Shown: positions 34,271 to 42,729, counted from the first letter of the stretch. The stretch: DNA of 64,000 nucleotides from JABCPE02 sp963530615 (GCA_963530615.1 CAUSDX010000001.1:62001-126000); one strand, 5' to 3'. Numbers and translations are program-made. Notes: a model not told the origin generated them from the sequence alone.

Positions 34271-35611
34271 ATGAAAAGGATAGATGAGCATACCTTTATC
34301 GTAGGAGGAAACACCATCATAAGGACACAACAGAAAAACACCCCAATGACAGAGCCCCACTCTACGGCAAAACTAACCGACAGCTCGGAGCTGGGTAATG
34401 AAGCCTGGTGCGACTGGGGCAATGACAATCTCTACCCCAAAAAGCTGATGGAGAAACTCAGCAAGGTGGGAGCTGCCGTAGGCGGTTTGGAGGTATTGAA
34501 GTCGGCTCACTATGGATTAGGCTTGAAGATTTTTGAGCTCGTTGAAACTGATGAAGAAGCCAAGTTCCGAGAAAAAATCCCCAGCCGTGTACCAGAGATT
34601 TATGATTTTTTTGATAGAACGCAGTTTGAACTGGTGATGAGCGATATTGTCTCTGATTATGAGAGTCTAGGCGTGGCGTTTCCTGAATTTTTACTCTCGC
34701 CGAATGGTGAGAAGATTATCTCTGTAACAAGGCACCAGGCATCTTATTGCCGATTTGAGAAGCCAAAAAATGGAATGATACAGCATGTTTTCATCAATAC
34801 GGCTTGGGGCGAGAGTGAGTTTGATATGAAAAACACCATCAAGGTGCCGTGCTTCTCACAGTTTCTCTCCATGGAAGAAATCAAAACCTATTGCAAGGCG
34901 AAAAACATCAAGAAATTCATCGTCCCGATTATCAATACTTTGACGATAGAGAAAGTCTATCCCTCCGTGGGGTGGCATTCTTCCTTCAAATCTGGGTGGA
35001 TGGATGTTGTTTTGTCTGTGCCAGAACTGAAGAAATACATGTTTGAACAGCAATTTAACTTCAAATACCTGGTGCATATTGCCGATGATTATTTCGCTCA
35101 TCGCTATGGGAAAGATGAGTGGGCGAAGTTTGACAAAGAGGTCAAGGAACAGCACAGGGTGAATCTTGTAAGAGCCATTGATGAAGAAATGTCTGGCAAT
35201 AAAGGAGCAGGAAAATCCCTCATCTCGCCATTTTTCCGAGACATGGCAGGAGGGCTGATTAAGGGCATTCAGATAGAAGAAATCAAACAGACCCAAAGCA
35301 GTGGAGATTTCTTGCCTGATGCCTCGGCGGGGAACTCGGAGATTCTCTTTGCCATGGGCGTAGATCCCTCGCTTTTAGGGGCGGGGGTGCCTGGTGGGAA
35401 AAACCTAAGTGGCTCTGGCTCTGACAAGCGAGAAGCTTGGACGATACTCTGTGCGAGACTTCCCATGAAGCACACCCGAACGCTCTGGGTTTTTAGGCTT
35501 ATACAAAAATGGAATGGCTGGAATCCTGACTATGTGGCGAGGTTTCCGAATATCAATCTAACGACCCTCGATAAAAACAAAAACGGAAGCCAAAAAGTGG
35601 TAAATGGATAA
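34271..35611 (+). CDS. Portal protein
   Basis: 446 aa from ATG 34271; a TTG at 34253 lies in the promoter. WCDWGNDNLYPKKLMEKLSK near the N-terminus, FELVMSDIVSDYESLGVAF, and FLPDASAGNSEILFAMGVDP with LLGAGVPGGKNLSGSGSDKR near the C-terminus are typical of portal proteins in Bacteroidota phages. The dodecameric portal docks terminase to the head. It lies downstream of terminase, separated by cargo genes. Confidence 0.75.
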   Translation: MKRIDEHTFIVGGNTIIRTQQKNTPMTEPHSTAKLTDSSELGNEAWCDWGNDNLYPKKLMEKLSKVGAAVGGLEVLKSAHYGLGLKIFELVETDEEAKFREKIPSRVPEIYDFFDRTQFELVMSDIVSDYESLGVAFPEFLLSPNGEKIISVTRHQASYCRFEKPKNGMIQHVFINTAWGESEFDMKNTIKVPCFSQFLSMEEIKTYCKAKNIKKFIVPIINTLTIEKVYPSVGWHSSFKSGWMDVVLSVPELKKYMFEQQFNFKYLVHIADDYFAHRYGKDEWAKFDKEVKEQHRVNLVRAIDEEMSGNKGAGKSLISPFFRDMAGGLIKGIQIEEIKQTQSSGDFLPDASAGNSEILFAMGVDPSLLGAGVPGGKNLSGSGSDKREAWTILCARLPMKHTRTLWVFRLIQKWNGWNPDYVARFPNINLTTLDKNKNGSQKVVNG

Positions 35612-35617
35612 ATATTT

Positions 35618-35658
35618 GACAAAATAAAAAATTCGTAAAAACGGCTGAAAATATGGTA
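35618..35658 (+). repeat. 41-nt upstream element, copy 2
   Basis: Matches 22899-22939 at about 37 of 41 positions, including the start codon context ATATGGTA. The downstream proteins are unrelated. Confidence 0.7.
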
Positions 35659-36525
35659 AAAATATTAGGTGAAGAAAAAATAAGAGAACTAGCAAGAGTG
35701 CCAAGGAATTTTGATTTGGGACTGATAGATTTTGAGTATGGATTTTCGCAAAAAATTTTCCCGATAATCTCTGGAAAAGTTTTGGAAAAACTGAAAGAAC
35801 AAGAGCCAAAGATTTATGAACTCATCATCAAATCGGGGATATTTTATTCCTTTGTCTTGGATATTCCGAAAATCAAGGTGCATTTAGCCAATTACGGCAT
35901 TGCCCAGCATGAAGCCCAAAAAGCGAAAAACGCCCCGTGGTGGGATGTACGAGATTTGGGATTATCATGGCTCAAAAAAGCGGATAATTTGCTTTTAGAG
36001 GCGATGGAACTGCTTTCTGAAACAGAGCTGAAAAATGAGGTTTATTTCTTCCAAAAATCTTTTTCTTTGGTGGATTTTCATGCGATGAATGACTTCTTCC
36101 CGATCCAGTCAGCAGAAGTGTATTTGAAACTATGCCGAATGATGCGAGATGCTTTTGATGAATTGATGCTGAATTTTGGGCTTTGCACAGCGGAACTTCT
36201 TCTGCATGATCCAAGGCTTTCGGTTTTAATCAAGAAATATTTGCTGCATCACTCAGTTTTAGTAGCGATGAATACAGCAGGACTATCCTTCATCAGCCGA
36301 GGCATCGTGGTGCAATATGAGGAACTTCCTTGGCAAAAATCTACAGTGCTTTCTGCTGATACACTTTTGGAATTACAGCAATTTCACCAAAAATGTGCCG
36401 ATGGATGGCTTACTCAAATTTGGGATTATATGCATGAGCATAAGGCTGATTTTCCCTGCTACTCCCCTCCCGAAGATGTCCCCACTTCTAAAATATTAAG
36501 AAAAAACGGCGGTTTATTTTTATAA
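35653..36525 (+). CDS. Head-tail region structural protein, unknown
   Basis: 290 aa, mostly helical: GEEKIRELARVPRNFDLGLI, WLKKADNLLLEAMELLSETE, LTQIWDYMHEHKADFPCYSP. It follows the portal gene and precedes a tail-tube-like gene, so it may be a head-completion or connector protein. No family assigned. Confidence 0.55.
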   Translation: MVKILGEEKIRELARVPRNFDLGLIDFEYGFSQKIFPIISGKVLEKLKEQEPKIYELIIKSGIFYSFVLDIPKIKVHLANYGIAQHEAQKAKNAPWWDVRDLGLSWLKKADNLLLEAMELLSETELKNEVYFFQKSFSLVDFHAMNDFFPIQSAEVYLKLCRMMRDAFDELMLNFGLCTAELLLHDPRLSVLIKKYLLHHSVLVAMNTAGLSFISRGIVVQYEELPWQKSTVLSADTLLELQQFHQKCADGWLTQIWDYMHEHKADFPCYSPPEDVPTSKILRKNGGLFL

Positions 36526-36540
36526 ATTGTGGCTCTAGTA

Positions 36541-36577
36541 TTGTCCTTTTTAGCTCCCTTTTTGGGGGCTATTTTTG
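36541..36577 (+). promoter_or_regulatory. Putative late promoter C, leaderless
   Basis: TTGTCCTTTT from 36541, 26 nt, TATTTTTG 36570-36577, then 4 nt to the ATG at 36582. A CTCCCtttttGGGGG hairpin lies between the two boxes. Confidence 0.72.
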
Positions 36578-36581
36578 TCTC

Positions 36582-37112
36582 ATGGCAATAGAGATAAACA
36601 TAGAGGATTTGCTCCGCTGTCCTGATGAGATGAGCCTCGGGGGGCTTGGTTCCAGGATTTGGTATGCTCCACTTTCTTTTTTTAGCAAAATCAATCTTCC
36701 CACACAGGGAAACTTTGTCGAAAAGAAAAAAATATCAAAAGAAGACATCGCCTTGAAACAAGGAAAATCTCTTGGTTTTATTGATGCTTTTTTAGAACAA
36801 AATGCCCTAACAGAAAAGGTAAAAGGCACCCAAAGAAAATGGAAAACAGTAAGTGAATTAAGTTTTTCACTTTTGGGAATGAAACTTGAAAATCTAGGAT
36901 TTATCCAAACGATAAAAAACGAACCTTTGATTTTCTTTATTCCTGATAATAATGAAAATATTTGGCTCTTCGGAAGCTTGAAAAACCCTGCTTATCTCAA
37001 TGCTTACGAAGCCAATACCAATAAAAAAACGGAAGAAGATCCGCTTCTTAATATCAGTTTCATTGCCCAAACAGAACTTTTGAAATACGAAGGAAAAATA
37101 GAAGAAATTTAA
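36582..37112 (+). CDS. Tail-tube-like structural protein, copy 2
   Basis: 176 aa. Alignable by eye with the 26275 product: RIWYAPLSFFSKINLPTQG, ALKQGKSLGFID, SELSFSLLGMKLENLGFIQT, WLFGSLKNPAYL. Two paralogues in one phage could be the tube protein plus a tail terminator or decoration protein. Which is the main tube subunit cannot be told. Confidence 0.55.
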   Translation: MAIEINIEDLLRCPDEMSLGGLGSRIWYAPLSFFSKINLPTQGNFVEKKKISKEDIALKQGKSLGFIDAFLEQNALTEKVKGTQRKWKTVSELSFSLLGMKLENLGFIQTIKNEPLIFFIPDNNENIWLFGSLKNPAYLNAYEANTNKKTEEDPLLNISFIAQTELLKYEGKIEEI

Positions 37113-37128
37113 ATCAAATTTCTAGCAT

Positions 37129-38385
37129 ATGGAAGAAATCAAACAAAAAATCGAAGAGATCCGTAATTTCACAGACTATTGCGGTTATGACAAAAGAAAC
37201 ATCATTCTCGCCGATGTGTTATCAGGGCTGATAAAAGCATTATATCCTGATGGCAACGGAAAACAATCTACCTCTCCCTCTACCACATCATCACTTAATA
37301 TAGATTCATTACCCCCTGAACACATCACCAAATGGAAAGAAAAACTCGGCGTAGGAGAATTGCCAAGCAACATCGCCACAATAGACGAGGGTAACAAACA
37401 AGGCAACACCTACACCAAAGAAAAAGTCAATGAACTTTTGAGTGGTTCTGCAGGTGGGGATAGCAAAAATCTCGCCAATGCAGACCTACAAATTCCAGCA
37501 GGTACCGTGAGAACCCTCGATGTTACAGGTGCGAAATTCCAAATTAGAGGACTCAAGGATAAAGAAGCCGATTCTTCCTTTAACAAAAGAGTTGTACTCA
37601 ATGAAAATGGAGAGTTCGCACTAAAAGATAGTGCCGACATCAAGGTTATTATCCCTGAAAATACCACCGTAAATATCAACCATCAATACCCCAATGCAGT
37701 GCCTAGCAACATCCCAGAAGGAGTGGAAAGAATTAGAGAGTTTATAAAAAACCTTAAAACCGCACAATTTAACAAACTTACAGAGGAGGATTTTAGCATT
37801 AACATTGATGAAACCCTAAAAAACAATTTTAGAAAAAAAGGAAATGGAATCCAATATTTGGAGAAATCTCCGCTACCTAATAACTCTCCGTATGTGAAAG
37901 TATCTCAAATCATGGGAGGGGTCAGTGCCGTCTCAATAAGAGCACTCCCCACAAATAAAAAATGGTGCTTAAAGGTTCCCGTTGAAAATACCATAGCGAT
38001 TTGGAAAGAACACCAAGGAAAAAACCAAATAGGACTAGTGCGTAATCATCATGATGATACAGGACTTTCTTTTCTTTCAGGGGTAATGGTGCAGTTTGAT
38101 AATGGTAAAAAATACTCTTTGATGACATTACTAAGGGATACCAAACAGTTTGTAAAAACTCCAGATGGCATTATGAATCATAGTATCTATGCCGTGTTTT
38201 ATTGCGATGGACAAGGCTTAATTTATGCCTCTTATGTCAATGCTACAGGAACATATCTCACCGAGATTATCGGAGTAAGTGATGTCGATGAAGTAAGATT
38301 GGCAGGGGCTTTAAGCTATACTTTTGCTTCCTATCCTCAATTTTTAGAATTTGGAAAAAACACAGAATACTATCTAGAACCTTAA
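37129..38385 (+). CDS. Putative tail fibre / receptor-binding protein
   Basis: 418 aa. N-terminal helix (1-40), Ser/Thr-rich linker (STSPSTTSSLN), short repeats, then a beta-rich C-terminus with EFALKDSADIKVIIPENTTV and GVSDVDEVRLAGALSYTF. This architecture and its place before the lysis genes fit a tail fibre or host-recognition protein. Not identified by motif. Confidence 0.5.
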   Translation: MEEIKQKIEEIRNFTDYCGYDKRNIILADVLSGLIKALYPDGNGKQSTSPSTTSSLNIDSLPPEHITKWKEKLGVGELPSNIATIDEGNKQGNTYTKEKVNELLSGSAGGDSKNLANADLQIPAGTVRTLDVTGAKFQIRGLKDKEADSSFNKRVVLNENGEFALKDSADIKVIIPENTTVNINHQYPNAVPSNIPEGVERIREFIKNLKTAQFNKLTEEDFSINIDETLKNNFRKKGNGIQYLEKSPLPNNSPYVKVSQIMGGVSAVSIRALPTNKKWCLKVPVENTIAIWKEHQGKNQIGLVRNHHDDTGLSFLSGVMVQFDNGKKYSLMTLLRDTKQFVKTPDGIMNHSIYAVFYCDGQGLIYASYVNATGTYLTEIIGVSDVDEVRLAGALSYTFASYPQFLEFGKNTEYYLEP

Positions 38386-38431
38386 AGAATATTTTTAATA
38401 AAAAATCATTAGCTAACAAAATATTAAAACA

Positions 38432-38878
38432 ATGGAAATCGTAAGACAACCTATCAGCAATCACCCATTATTTGGGAATGTAAAAAGAGAAATCGCAGTC
38501 TATGACGCTCATATCTCTACCAAGTTTAAACAAATCGTTTTAGAGGCAGAAGTGAAGTATTTCAATGCCGAAACCAATGAGCAAATTGAAAACACCTTTG
38601 TCTCCACTCTTCCCAATTGGATTGTCAATAACAATGACTTCACCACCGTGAGAGATGCCAGCGGTCAGCCCGTAGCCAATCCTAAATTCCGTGAAGCACC
38701 AGCAGAAGGAGAAGATGACCGTACCCCAAACGAAAAAGAGCAGCACCTTAAACAGCCAAGTTTTGACTACTTCATGGCTCTCATTGAAAAGGGAGTGGAT
38801 TTGGTCGCCCTACTAAGGCTCCATATCATCGAAAACGACAAAATAAAATACTTTGATGAACTCCTAAACCAAAGGTAA
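38432..38878 (+). CDS. Hypothetical phage protein
   Basis: 148 aa. VYDAHISTKFKQIVLEAEVK, FVSTLPNWIVNNNDFTTVRD, then an acidic linker and a helical end. Often such proteins accompany fibres in flavobacterial prophages. It shares its final base with the next start (TAATG). Confidence 0.55.
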   Translation: MEIVRQPISNHPLFGNVKREIAVYDAHISTKFKQIVLEAEVKYFNAETNEQIENTFVSTLPNWIVNNNDFTTVRDASGQPVANPKFREAPAEGEDDRTPNEKEQHLKQPSFDYFMALIEKGVDLVALLRLHIIENDKIKYFDELLNQR

Positions 38879-39318
38879 TGCAAAAAATAAAGATACATTT
38901 ATTCGGCTTTTACTCCTTATTTAAGGAAATTCTGCTGGTTCTTGTAGGCTTATTGGTGTTTATCCCCCTATCTTTTTTAGGGGTGATTTACACCATTTCT
39001 AAGCATATCCTCCTACTGGATTACTCCGTAAAAAGACAAATACAGCCCGTTTTAAGAAATTTTATCTTGTCCGTAGATGGTTTTGCCAATGCTACCGCTG
39101 GAGAACTCCTTAATGATGTCTTCAAAATAAAGCAAGAAAGCAAACTACGATACGGCAAATGGTATCAGACCATATCCGCCGTTACAGGACTGCTGAAAGT
39201 CTACAAAGACAAAGACACCTGGCTGAGAAAAATGCTGAAAATTTTAGGCAAAAACCACTGTGAAGAAGCCATTACTGAAATGGAACATGAATATTACATT
39301 AAAGAAAAAAACAGATGA
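38878..39318 (+). CDS. Membrane protein of the lysis region
   Basis: 146 aa. One long hydrophobic segment at about 15-50 (LVLVGLLVFIPLSFLGVIYT), then a soluble basic C-terminus. It overlaps its neighbours on both sides in a tight lysis cassette. Could be an antiholin or accessory lysis protein; unproven. Confidence 0.55.
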   Translation: MQKIKIHLFGFYSLFKEILLVLVGLLVFIPLSFLGVIYTISKHILLLDYSVKRQIQPVLRNFILSVDGFANATAGELLNDVFKIKQESKLRYGKWYQTISAVTGLLKVYKDKDTWLRKMLKILGKNHCEEAITEMEHEYYIKEKNR

Positions 39319-39800
39319 TTATAGAGATTATACAGCAGAATTGGGACAAGGTGATTTTGATACTTTTTGTCGTGTCGTGGTGCTGGTTATCCGTGATGCT
39401 CGCCATTGCGGTAGACCTTTATTCAGGGATTAAAAAAGCAAAAGAAGCTAACATCTACATCTCATCAGAGGGATACAAACGCACCGTGAAAAAAGCAAGA
39501 TATTATTTCTCACTGATGTTTTTCGCTCTTTTATTTGACAGCTTTGATGTCATCACCCCTTACCTTTTACCTTATCCGTATGGGATTATTCCCTTTGTCA
39601 GTATCCTAAGTGCCATTGCCCTTATTGCCACAGAATGGAAATCCGTAAGGGAAAAAGCCGATGAAAAAGCAAGGCGAAACATCGACAAAACAGGAATGCA
39701 AATGTTTGAACTCGCACTTAAAAACAAGGATTTCCTACAATATTTTTACACCAAACTAGAAGAAGAAAAACTAAAAGAAAATGAAAAGCCTTTGGAATAA
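39315..39800 (+). CDS. Phage holin family protein
   Basis: 161 aa. TM segments at about 10-35 (ILILFVVSWCWLSVMLAIAV), 60-78 and 85-108 (YPYGIIPFVSILSAIALIAT), DLYSGIKKAKEAN between, and a charged C-terminal tail. This matches the holin family seen in Bacteroidota phages. It permeabilises the inner membrane to release endolysin. 4-nt overlap upstream, 20-nt overlap with the spanin-like gene. Confidence 0.75.
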   Translation: MIIEIIQQNWDKVILILFVVSWCWLSVMLAIAVDLYSGIKKAKEANIYISSEGYKRTVKKARYYFSLMFFALLFDSFDVITPYLLPYPYGIIPFVSILSAIALIATEWKSVREKADEKARRNIDKTGMQMFELALKNKDFLQYFYTKLEEEKLKENEKPLE

Positions 39801-40296
39801 GTTTTTGCCCCTGCTGATACTTTTTGTTTTGTGGAATTGCACCTCCCGCAAGGTGGATATATCCAAAAGCAATGAAGAAAAGCAACTGCAAGAACAAATA
39901 GAAAAACAACAAGACAGCACAGCCGTGATTCACACCATAGAGCAGTCCCAAGTAAAGATTCTTGAGCAAAATATCGCTTTGGATATTACCCCTGTCGGTG
40001 AGTGGGTAGATTTTAGCATTTTCTACAAAGGTGAAGAACTCAAAGGCAGAACCAACGGCAAAATTCACCTACAAAACACCCAAAAGCAAGAAGATAAAGA
40101 AGAACTAAAAAACACCACAGAAACCACCCAAAAACACACCAAAGAGCATAAAACCATACAAGAACACACCAAATCCAAAAACAAAGAAAAACACACCGAA
40201 AAAAAGGGCGTAGACTGGGGGTTCATCCTCCCACTCATAGGCTTTGCGGTGCTTATTTTATGGTATTTGGGTAGTTATGTAAAAAACAAAATATAA
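39781..40296 (+). CDS. Putative unimolecular spanin (lipoprotein with C-terminal TM)
   Basis: 171 aa. N-terminal signal LPLLILFVLWNCTSRKVD has a Cys at a lipobox-like position. The middle (about 85-135) is low-complexity, charged and Lys/Thr/His-rich. A C-terminal TM follows (WGFILPLIGFAVLILWYLGS). An outer-membrane lipoprotein tethered to an inner-membrane helix is the u-spanin layout, and the gene lies between holin and endolysin. Function is inferred from topology and context. Confidence 0.65.
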   Translation: MKSLWNKFLPLLILFVLWNCTSRKVDISKSNEEKQLQEQIEKQQDSTAVIHTIEQSQVKILEQNIALDITPVGEWVDFSIFYKGEELKGRTNGKIHLQNTQKQEDKEELKNTTETTQKHTKEHKTIQEHTKSKNKEKHTEKKGVDWGFILPLIGFAVLILWYLGSYVKNKI

Positions 40297-40823
40297 TGAG
40301 TGAAATTAAAAAATTAGCCCCCTTTGTCCTAAAATGGGAAGGAGGCTTTGTCAATGACCCAGCCGATAAAGGCGGTGCCACCAACAAAGGCGTAACCATA
40401 GCCGTTTGGCAAAAACAAGGATATGACAAAAACAAAGATGGAAAAATAGATGTCAAAGACCTTAAAAACCTATCCGATGAAGACGCTACCGCAATCATGA
40501 AAAAGCATTATTGGGATAAATGGAAAGCCGACCAAATCAAAGACCAAAGAGTCGCAAATACTCTCGTAGATTGGCTCTGGTGCAGCGGTGCTTGGGGCAT
40601 TAAAATACCGCAAAGAATTCTCGGACTGAAAGTAGATGGTATCGTAGGAGAAAAAACCATTACCGCAGTGAATAACGCCCCTGCTAACTTCCTACAAACC
40701 CTCTACAAAGAACGACAAGAATTCCTCGAGAGAATCGCTAAAACAAACCCTACACAAAAGAAATTTTTAAGAGGCTGGCTCAACAGATTAGACGACCTCA
40801 AAAAATGGAACACACGGATTTAA
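40296..40823 (+). CDS. Endolysin, glycoside hydrolase family 108
   Basis: 175 aa. WEGGFVNDPADKGGATNKGV carries catalytic Glu15; IMKKHYWDKWKADQIKDQRV and LVDWLWCSGAWG follow. A peptidoglycan-binding-like region (GLKVDGIVGEKTITAVN) and FLRGWLNRLDDLKKW end the protein. This is the GH108 N-acetylmuramidase layout. Its ATG overlaps the spanin stop by 1 nt. Confidence 0.93.
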   Translation: MSEIKKLAPFVLKWEGGFVNDPADKGGATNKGVTIAVWQKQGYDKNKDGKIDVKDLKNLSDEDATAIMKKHYWDKWKADQIKDQRVANTLVDWLWCSGAWGIKIPQRILGLKVDGIVGEKTITAVNNAPANFLQTLYKERQEFLERIAKTNPTQKKFLRGWLNRLDDLKKWNTRI

Positions 40824-40837
40824 TCCGTGTTTTTTTA
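40812..40837 (+). terminator. Terminator of the lysis cassette
   Basis: ACACGGATT-T-AATCCGTGT stem, T7 tract; begins inside the endolysin 3' end. Almost identical to the terminator at 41266. Confidence 0.85.
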
Positions 40838-40855
40838 TATTTTTCCTGAAAATAT

Positions 40856-41055
40856 TTGGTGGATTAAAATTTTTATCTATCTTTGCATCGACAAATCAAG
40901 TGCAACACTTGTATAAAGTTGCAAAAATTTACATTTAATAACCTAATCCGAAAAGGGGCGAGTGTCAGTAATGGCATTCATCAAAAGCGTAAGCACTTGA
41001 TTTGTCAACCCCCACTTTCGGATTTTTAATTTTATACAATCATGACAAATCAAGT
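40856..41055 (+). promoter_or_regulatory. Tripartite self-complementary leader, module 2
   Basis: Promoter TTG 40856-40858, 19 nt, TATCTTTG 40878-40885. Copy 1 GACAAATCAAGTGC (40890-40903) sits at the predicted RNA 5' end. Copy 2 GCACTTGATTTGTC (40993-41006) is its exact 14-nt complement. Copy 3 GACAAATCAAGT (41044-41055) starts in the ATG. Copy 1 also has a local partner (CAAGTG-CAA-CACTTG, 40897-40911). A CCGAAAAGGGG / CCCCCACTTTCGG stem (40948, 41009) encloses copy 2. Confidence 0.8.
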
Positions 41056-41257
41056 AGAAAAAACAGGAAACAGTGAAATGGCTCTATTCCAATATTTAGA
41101 AAAAAAGGGCTGTATCTGGGCTAATCTAAGCTATAAAAACGGGCGGTTTTATCTCCGTTTTAAGGATAAGAAAAGGCTGTATCACTACGCCTACGGGGCA
41201 GATATGGCAGAGCTTATGGAGAATTTAGAAGAAAGGATTTTAAGACTATCAGCATAA
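41042..41257 (+). CDS. Small protein of leader module 2
   Basis: 71 aa: MTNQVEKTGNSEMALFQYLE, then GRFYLRFKDKKRLYHYAYGA and a C-terminal helix. The opening MxxQVxK matches module 3 (MQTQVKK), and the strand-glycine-helix ending parallels modules 1 and 3. Function unknown. Closed by the terminator at 41266. Confidence 0.7.
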   Translation: MTNQVEKTGNSEMALFQYLEKKGCIWANLSYKNGRFYLRFKDKKRLYHYAYGADMAELMENLEERILRLSA

Positions 41258-41265
41258 AGGCAAAG

Positions 41266-41290
41266 ACACGGATTTAGTCCGTGTTTTTTT
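41266..41290 (+). terminator. Terminator closing leader module 2
   Basis: ACACGGA-TTTAG-TCCGTGT stem plus T tract; differs by one loop-side base from the terminator before the module. Confidence 0.85.
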
Positions 41291-41299
41291 CAATAAAAA

Positions 41300-41336
41300 A
41301 TGTCCTATTGTAATTTTGGGGTGTTTTTTACATTTC
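41300..41336 (+). promoter_or_regulatory. Putative late promoter D, leaderless
   Basis: ATGTCCTATT from 41300, 26 nt, TACATTTC 41329-41336 (last base off consensus), then exactly 4 nt to the ATG at 41341. Confidence 0.62.
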
Positions 41337-41340
41337 GGGT

Positions 41341-42123
41341 ATGAAAGTTAATATTCCTAAAAGTTGGCAAGAAATGACCGACTACCAACAGACCGAAATC
41401 ATCCACATTCTTCATCAAATCAACCCTGAAAAAGAAGATTTCAAAAGAACTTTTATCGAAATCATCAAGGTTTTATTGATGAAAAATGACAGCCCCACGG
41501 AATATTTGAAGATGAGAAAAATCTTGAAAGAAATTCCTATTTCTGCATTTCGGGAGGCGGTAGAGTTTATTTGGCAAAAACCGAATCTCTATACTTTCCC
41601 AAAAATCAAAGGACTAGTAGAACCTGCCCCAAGAATGGGCGATTTAATCATCAAACAATTCTCCATTTGCGATACGCTACACCACCGCTACACGGAGAAA
41701 AAAGAGGAAATTTATCTACGGCAACTCGTGGCAGCTCTCTATCGTTTAGAATCTCAAAAACCGCATGAAGAAGCCAAATTTGATGAACAGAAACTCCGAG
41801 AAATTGCCCTTATTACCGATAAAATCAGCCTAAAAGAAGCCCAGCGAATCGGCTTTGTTTTCATGGCGATAAAACGATACATCGTGGAGGCTTATCCGCT
41901 CATTTTTCCAAAGAAAAAGGAGGAAGATCCCAACACTCCGAATTTTCAGAATAAGCCGAAATTCACTCCTTTTTCGCAAATCATCACCCTTATGGCAGCC
42001 GATGAACTGCGACTACTGGGGACGCTTCATGAGTGCCAAAATACTCGGCTTTATGACTTTATGAATGCCTTTTTAGAAAGCCACAAAATCCATAAATTAA
42101 AAGCTAAAGCCTTAAAATCATAA
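41341..42123 (+). CDS. Tail-region phage protein, unknown
   Basis: 260 aa, helical: MKVNIPKSWQEMTDYQQTEI, EAVEFIWQKPNLYTFPKIKG, ALITDKISLKEAQRIGFVFM-like stretch, and a charged tail. It could be a tail assembly chaperone upstream of the tape measure; I recognise no family. Confidence 0.55.
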   Translation: MKVNIPKSWQEMTDYQQTEIIHILHQINPEKEDFKRTFIEIIKVLLMKNDSPTEYLKMRKILKEIPISAFREAVEFIWQKPNLYTFPKIKGLVEPAPRMGDLIIKQFSICDTLHHRYTEKKEEIYLRQLVAALYRLESQKPHEEAKFDEQKLREIALITDKISLKEAQRIGFVFMAIKRYIVEAYPLIFPKKKEEDPNTPNFQNKPKFTPFSQIITLMAADELRLLGTLHECQNTRLYDFMNAFLESHKIHKLKAKALKS

Positions 42124-42153
42124 ATTATTCACTTATAAAAACTTCGTTTTCAG

Positions 42154-42663
42154 ATGAGACAGAATGCTTCTTATTTAATGCTCAAAGATTATTTCCAAAA
42201 ATTAGTGGAAAAATCTGAATTTCTTCATGATTTTGTGGGATATTTCTCACGAGAACTGCACAATAAAGAGGAAAGCATCAAGGGGATAAAATCACCTTTT
42301 TTAGTGCTTTTCAACTACCAAATTGGGATAGAAGGTGAAGAGATGGCAACGAGCACTGCCGTGCGAAACATCAGCATTGGAGTGCTAAAAAATGATGTTC
42401 CAGCAGATGACTATGAGGCTCAATATCAAGCCATTGATGAAATGGAAAATTTTGGGCTAAAAATCATGTCCCGACTGCGATATGACAGCTATCTCCAAGG
42501 GAATTTTCTCTACGGAGCCCTCATAAAAAACAGCATAGAAATCCGCCCTGTGGAAGCAGGAGTGGAGGGATACTTCGGGGTGGAAATCTCTTTCCAGCTC
42601 AAAAATCCGCAATCCTTAAAACTCAATCCAGAAGACTGGAAGGATATTGATAAAATTTGTTAA
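42154..42663 (+). CDS. Tail-region structural protein, unknown
   Basis: 169 aa. DYFQKLVEKSEFLHDFVGYF, then strand-rich RNISIGVLKNDVPADDYEAQ and VEGYFGVEISFQLKNPQSLK. The layout resembles tail terminator or completion proteins. Followed by a strong terminator. Function inferred from context only. Confidence 0.5.
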   Translation: MRQNASYLMLKDYFQKLVEKSEFLHDFVGYFSRELHNKEESIKGIKSPFLVLFNYQIGIEGEEMATSTAVRNISIGVLKNDVPADDYEAQYQAIDEMENFGLKIMSRLRYDSYLQGNFLYGALIKNSIEIRPVEAGVEGYFGVEISFQLKNPQSLKLNPEDWKDIDKIC

Positions 42664-42664
42664 A

Positions 42665-42709
42665 AATAAAAATAGCGAGAATTGCCCTTTTTCTCGCTAT
42701 TTTTTTTCT
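42665..42709 (+). terminator. Terminator before hicAB
   Basis: AAAATAGCGAGAA / TTCTCGCTATTTT stem with a long T tract. Confidence 0.85.
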
Positions 42710-42729
42710 GAAAAAAGTGAGTGGAAAAC

